Below are positions 5,807 through 8,758 of a stretch of DNA of 8,758 nucleotides, piece after piece. The notes beneath the pieces are model-generated. The model was given only the letters and a program-made list of their open reading frames with translations. It made no database searches and was not told where the DNA came from. The stretch comes from Ramlibacter sp. (GTDB taxonomy: Bacteria; Pseudomonadota; Gammaproteobacteria; Burkholderiales; Burkholderiaceae_C). Where the stretch lies: NCBI GenBank assembly GCA_026785815.1, contig JAJAZH010000322.1, forward strand, positions 1 to 8,758, read 5' to 3'. The position numbers and the translations under genes were made by a program. How positions within the stretch are numbered: the first letter of the stretch is position 1; each line of letters opens with the position of its first letter.

Positions 5807-6708
5807 ACCGAATCGGACTTGTCGTTTCCACCGTGCTGCTGGCGCTCGCGCTGCTCAGCTCAATGCTGTTCGTGGTCGACCAGCGCCAGTTCGGCGTGGT
5901 TTACTCCTTCGGCCAGATCCGCGAAGTGATCACCGAGCCGGGGTTGCGCTTCAAGCTGCCGCCGCCGTTCCAGAACGTGGTGTTTCTCGACCGCCGGGTG
6001 CTCACGCTGGACAGTCCGGAAACCGGCTCGCTGCAAACCGCCGAGAAGAAGAACCTGGTGATCGACTGGCTGGTGAAATGGCGCATCGCCGACGCCAAGC
6101 AGTTCATCCGCACCAACTCGGGCGGCGTCAACATCAGCACCGCCGAGAACCGGCTGACGTCGGTGGTGCAGGACGCGCTCAAGAATGAAGTCAACAAGCG
6201 CAGCGCGCGCGAGCTGCTGGCCACCGAACGCGAGAAGGTGATGCTCGGCGTCCAGCAGCGGCTGGCCGACGACGCCAAGACCTTCGGCATCGAGATCGTG
6301 GACGTGCGGATCAAGCGCGTCGACTATCCCAAGGAAGTGGCCGATTCGGTCTATCGCCGGATGGAGTCCGAGCGCAAGCAGGTTGCCAACGAGCTGCGCT
6401 CGACCGGGCAGGCCGAAGGCGAGAAGATCCGCGCCGACGCCGACCGCCAGCGCGAGGTGATCCTGGCCAATGCCTACCGCGATGCGCAGAAGGTCAAGGG
6501 CGAGGGCGACGCGCGCGCGTCCGCGACCTACGCCGAATCGTTCGGCCGCGATCCGCAGTTCGCGCAGTTCTATCGCAGCATCGAAGCCTACAAGTCCAGC
6601 TTCAGCAAGAAGAGCGACGTGGTGGTGCTCGATCCTTCCGCTTCCGACTTCTTCAAGTCATTCCGCGGCGCCGGTGCAGCCGCCGCAGCGCCGGCCCCCC
6701 GGAAGTAA
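5803..6708 (+). CDS. hflC: HflC, membrane SPFH protein partner of HflK
   Basis: HflC forms the HflKC complex with HflK around the FtsH protease in the inner membrane. The product is 301 residues. One N-terminal transmembrane segment lies at about 5-25 (IGLVVSTVLLALALLSSMLF), followed at once by the SPFH/band 7 domain starting VVDQRQFGVVYSFGQI. The well-conserved DVRIKRVDYPKEVADSVYRRM and the helical part with GQAEGEKIRADADRQREVILA come next, then FAQFYRSIEAYKSSF and DVVVLDPSASDFFK. The end is an Ala/Pro-rich tail, FRGAGAAAAAPAPRK (287-301), encoded by a quasi-palindrome. The frame is open upstream to a TTG at 5764, but family similarity starts at ATG 5803. The nearest Shine-Dalgarno-like sequence is CGAGG at 5787-5791, eleven bases away, which is long. 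The gene is 93 bases after hflK, more than usual for this pair. Confidence 0.95.
   Translation: MNRIGLVVSTVLLALALLSSMLFVVDQRQFGVVYSFGQIREVITEPGLRFKLPPPFQNVVFLDRRVLTLDSPETGSLQTAEKKNLVIDWLVKWRIADAKQFIRTNSGGVNISTAENRLTSVVQDALKNEVNKRSARELLATEREKVMLGVQQRLADDAKTFGIEIVDVRIKRVDYPKEVADSVYRRMESERKQVANELRSTGQAEGEKIRADADRQREVILANAYRDAQKVKGEGDARASATYAESFGRDPQFAQFYRSIEAYKSSFSKKSDVVVLDPSASDFFKSFRGAGAAAAAPAPRK
6661..6704 (+). repeat. 44-base quasi-palindrome at the hflC end, sequestering the next RBS
   Basis: Positions 6661-6682 and 6683-6704 form an imperfect inverted repeat. Seventeen of 22 opposed positions are Watson-Crick pairs and one more is G-U in RNA; the mismatches are at 6666/6699, 6669/6696, 6678/6687 and 6681/6684. 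The outer arm TTCC (6661-6664) pairs with GGAA (6701-6704), the ribosome binding site of the downstream gene. All mismatches fall at third codon positions of hflC. No T-run follows, so a terminator role is unlikely; translational coupling is the simplest inference. Confidence 0.6.
6701..6705 (+). promoter_or_regulatory. Ribosome binding site of the DUF2065 gene
   Basis: GGAAG lies inside the last codons of hflC, six bases before the TTG at 6712, and supports that start. Four of its five bases are in the closing arm of the 6661-6704 hairpin, so access probably needs a ribosome finishing hflC. Confidence 0.55.
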
Positions 6709-6711
6709 GGT

Positions 6712-6900
6712 TTGGACAGCGACCTGCTCTGGGCCGCGATGGCCCTGATGCTGGTGTTCGAGGGGCTGCTTCCGTTCATTTCGCCGCAAGGATGGCGCCG
6801 CACGTTCGCGCGGCTGCTCACCTTGCGTGACGGGCAGTTGCGCTTCTTCGGCCTGGTCAGCATCCTCATCGGTCTGGCCGGTCTCTGGCTCGCGACCTGA
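6712..6900 (+). CDS. yjeT: Small inner-membrane protein, DUF2065 (YjeT family)
   Basis: The product is 62 residues, the typical size for DUF2065. It has two hydrophobic helices, at about 5-23 (LLWAAMALMLVFEGLLPFI) and 45-61 (FFGLVSILIGLAGLWLA), joined by a basic loop, SPQGWRRTFARLLTLRDGQ. The FEGLLPF and the loop Pro-x-x-Trp-Arg pattern are typical of the family. Its biochemical function is unknown. It sits three bases after hflC, as yjeT does in E. coli, where purA follows. The position suggests a link with the HflKC membrane complex, but that is inference from location only. The start is TTG 6712, with GGAAG six bases upstream; no ATG is available before the first helix. Translation is probably coupled to hflC. 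Confidence 0.88.
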   Translation: MDSDLLWAAMALMLVFEGLLPFISPQGWRRTFARLLTLRDGQLRFFGLVSILIGLAGLWLAT

Positions 6901-6938
6901 GCCCGTGTCAGGGCCGGCGGGCCACTTTCTGCACCCGG

Positions 6939-6958
6939 TAAAATACTGTTTTTAACAG
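6939..6958 (+). promoter_or_regulatory. Possible hisZ promoter -10 element with small dyad
   Basis: TAAAAT at 6939-6944 matches five of six bases of the sigma-70 -10 consensus and is one of the few AT-rich spots in the spacer. CTGTT (6946-6950) and AACAG (6954-6958) form a five-base-pair inverted repeat with a TTT loop directly after it, near the expected transcription start. I found no good -35 at the right distance, so the promoter is tentative. Confidence 0.35.
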
Positions 6959-6971
6959 CGCCCGAAAATTC

Positions 6972-8120
6972 ATGTCCGCCTGGGTCCTGCCGGATCACAT
7001 CGCCGATGTCCTGCCATCCGAGGCCCGGCACATCGAAGAATTGCGCCGCGAATTGCTGGACACCGCGCGTGGCTACGGCTTCGAACTGGTGATGCCGCCG
7101 CTGCTGGAGCACCTGGAATCGCTGCTCACCGGCACCGGCGAGGCGCTCGATCTGCAAACGTTCAAACTGGTCGACCAGCTGTCCGGGCGGATGATGGGCT
7201 TGCGCGCCGACACCACGCCGCAAGTGGCCCGGATCGACGCCCACCTGCTCAATCGCCAGGGCGTGGCCCGGCTGTGCTACTGCGGCCCGGTGCTTCACAC
7301 GCGGCCGGACCGGCCCCACGCGACCCGCGAGCCGCTTCAGTTCGGCGCCGAAATCTATGGTCACGCCGGCCTCGAAGCCGACCTCGAGGCGCTGCTGTTG
7401 GCGCTGGACTGCCTGAAAGCCAGCCATGTCGACAACCTGACAGTGGACATGGCCGATGCGCGCATCGTGCGCTCGCTGCTGGATGGCATCACGCTGGCTC
7501 CTGCTGCGCTGGCCGCGGTGCATGCCGCGCTGGCGGCCAAGGACAGCAGCACGCTGGCGCAACTGACCCGTGATTTTCCGGCCGCGTCGCGGCAGGGCCT
7601 GCTGGCGTTGCCGTCGCTGTACGGCGACCAGAAAGTGCTGGCCGAGGCGGCCCGGGTGCTGCCAGCCAGCAGCGCGCTGCAAGAGGCGCTGGCCCATCTC
7701 CAATGGCTGGGCAGTCACATCCAGGGCGCCCGGGTCAGCTACGACCTCGGCGATCTGCGCGGCTACGCCTATTACAGCGGCGCCCGCTTCGCGATCTACA
7801 CGCCGGGCGCCAGCGATGCGCTGGTGCGCGGAGGCCGTTACGACGAAGTCGGCGCCGTGTTCGGCCGCAACCGGCCGGCGGTCGGCTTCAGCCTCGACGT
7901 CAAGGAACTGGTGGGGGTGGCCGCCAAGCCCGCGTTGAAGGCGGCGATCCGCGCGCCCTGGGGCGAGTCGGCCAGCCTGCGCAACGCGATCGCGCAATTG
8001 CGCCAGCGCGGCGAGACCGTGGTCTGCGTCCTGCCCGGCCACGAGAGCGAGCTCGACGAATTCCAGTGCGACCGCGAATTGGTGGCCACGGGCGACACCT
8101 GGGCCGTCAAGGCTTTTTGA
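6972..8120 (+). CDS. hisZ: ATP phosphoribosyltransferase regulatory subunit HisZ
   Basis: HisZ is a catalytically inactive paralogue of histidyl-tRNA synthetase. It assembles with the short form of HisG to make the first enzyme of histidine synthesis, which joins ATP and PRPP, and it confers activity and histidine feedback control. The product is 382 residues, normal for HisZ and shorter than HisS. Class II synthetase fold elements are visible: the early LPDHIADVLPSEA, GLRADTTPQVAR at 76-87, REPLQFGAEIYG at 119-130, AYYSGARFAIY, RGGRYDEV at 286-293 and VGFSLDVKEL. The HisS anticodon-binding domain is absent, replaced by a short end domain with ETVVCVLPG and closing WAVKAF. ATG 6972 is the only good start; its Shine-Dalgarno is weak. 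No hisG is nearby in the window, so a short HisG should be encoded elsewhere. purA follows after 23 bases, a common arrangement in Burkholderiales. Confidence 0.94.
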   Translation: MSAWVLPDHIADVLPSEARHIEELRRELLDTARGYGFELVMPPLLEHLESLLTGTGEALDLQTFKLVDQLSGRMMGLRADTTPQVARIDAHLLNRQGVARLCYCGPVLHTRPDRPHATREPLQFGAEIYGHAGLEADLEALLLALDCLKASHVDNLTVDMADARIVRSLLDGITLAPAALAAVHAALAAKDSSTLAQLTRDFPAASRQGLLALPSLYGDQKVLAEAARVLPASSALQEALAHLQWLGSHIQGARVSYDLGDLRGYAYYSGARFAIYTPGASDALVRGGRYDEVGAVFGRNRPAVGFSLDVKELVGVAAKPALKAAIRAPWGESASLRNAIAQLRQRGETVVCVLPGHESELDEFQCDRELVATGDTWAVKAF

Positions 8121-8143
8121 ATCACGTTTTGAGAGACGCAGGA

Positions 8144-8758
8144 ATGAACAAGACAACGGGTCGCAACGTGGTGGTGGTCGGCACCCAGTGGGGCGACGAA
8201 GGCAAGGGCAAGCTGGTCGACTGGCTGACCGAGATGGCGCAGGGCGTGGTCCGCTTCCAGGGCGGCCACAACGCCGGCCACACGCTGGTGATCAACGGCG
8301 TCAAGACGGCGCTGCACCTGATCCCCAGCGGCATCATGCGGCCCGGCGTGAAGTGCTACATCGGCAACGGTGTGGTGCTGTCGGCCGCCAAGCTGTTCGA
8401 GGAAATCGAAGGGCTGGAGAAGGCCGGCGTCGAGGTCCGTTCGCGGCTTCGCATCAGCGAGGCCTGCCCGCTGATCCTGCCCTATCACGCGGCGCTGGAC
8501 GTGGCGTGGGAAACGCTGCGCGAGCAGGGCGGCAGTGAAAAGATCGGCACCACCGGCCGCGGCATCGGACCGGCTTACGAAGACAAGGTGGCGCGGCGCG
8601 CGCTGCGGGTGCAGGACCTCAAGCATCCGGGGCGCTTCGCCGAAAAACTCAAGGTGGTGCTGGAGCTGCACAACTTCATGCTCACGAAGTACCTGAACGC
8701 GCCCGCGGTCGACTACCAGCAGGTGTTCGACCAGTCCATGAAGCACGCCGAGCTACTC
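8144..8758 (+). CDS. purA: Adenylosuccinate synthetase PurA, N-terminal part
   Basis: PurA catalyses the GTP-dependent joining of IMP and aspartate to adenylosuccinate, the first step from IMP to AMP, in the cytoplasm. The frame runs from ATG 8144 to the window end, giving 205 of an expected roughly 430-450 residues. Near the N-terminus GTQWGDEGKGK at 13-23 holds the catalytic Asp18. GGHNAGHT at 40-47 holds the catalytic His46 (equivalent to Asp13 and His41 of E. coli). Then follow LHLIPSGI, IGNGVVL, SEACPLILPYH, and the IMP-binding GTTGRGIGPAYEDKVARR from residue 135. The start has GAGAGA at 8131-8136, seven bases upstream, and an AGGA directly abutting the ATG. It lies 23 bases after hisZ with no visible terminator between, so the two are probably co-transcribed. 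The truncation is only the window edge. Confidence 0.96.
   Translation, partial: MNKTTGRNVVVVGTQWGDEGKGKLVDWLTEMAQGVVRFQGGHNAGHTLVINGVKTALHLIPSGIMRPGVKCYIGNGVVLSAAKLFEEIEGLEKAGVEVRSRLRISEACPLILPYHAALDVAWETLREQGGSEKIGTTGRGIGPAYEDKVARRALRVQDLKHPGRFAEKLKVVLELHNFMLTKYLNAPAVDYQQVFDQSMKHAELL

Noticed and set aside
6946..6958. LexA (SOS) box before hisZ, CTGTTTTTAACAG
   Set aside because: The LexA consensus is CTGT-N8-ACAG; here only five bases separate CTGT and ACAG, so it does not fit.
6588..8156. Long open frame on the - strand across hisZ and the hflC end (522 codons)
   Set aside because: It is antisense to well-supported hisZ, hflC and yjeT. High GC content removes stop codons on the opposite strand. 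Its product is low-complexity Arg/Gln/Ala-rich with no recognisable family.

Overview
The window is a GC-rich stretch of ordinary bacterial chromosome. It is packed with genes on the + strand only, and third codon positions are mostly G or C. Gene order and protein sequences point to a betaproteobacterium, most likely of the order Burkholderiales (inferred from remembered family sequences, no search run). Two blocks that lie apart in Escherichia coli are joined here: yfgM-bamB-der, and hfq-hflX-hflK-hflC-yjeT-purA. hisZ sits between yjeT and purA. The Hfq core resembles Burkholderia-type Hfq, beginning (V/M)SNKGQLLQDPFLN.

Layout: 1-207 is the 3' end of a YfgM-like tetratricopeptide protein. 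204-1349 is bamB, overlapping it by ATGA. 1372-2712 is der. 2713-2848 is a 136-base leader with dyad symmetry ahead of hfq (2849-3097). A strongly palindromic 61-base spacer leads to hflX (3159-4352). hflK (4393-5709) and hflC (5803-6708) follow, separated by 93 bases that hold a hairpin and a possible 30-codon ORF. 6712-6900 encodes a small DUF2065/YjeT membrane protein. A 71-base spacer with a -10-like element precedes hisZ (6972-8120). purA starts at 8144 and runs off the window end. No intergenic stretch exceeds 136 bases, and no RNA gene, mobile element, CRISPR array or prophage trace was seen.

Roles fall into envelope assembly and quality control (YfgM, BamB, HflK/HflC, YjeT), ribosome assembly and rescue GTPases (Der, HflX), RNA regulation (Hfq), and purine/histidine metabolism (HisZ, PurA). 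The genes are close enough to be largely co-transcribed, with probable internal promoters before hfq and hisZ. Four of the nine genes whose starts are visible appear to use GTG or TTG.

I see no evidence of a new multi-gene system. The most unusual signals are structural. A 44-base quasi-palindrome ends hflC and buries the ribosome binding site of the next gene, and the same 14-residue peptide reads from both of its strands. The hfq leader has mutually exclusive pairings. A small ORF fills the hflK-hflC gap and ends in ATGA on the hflC start.
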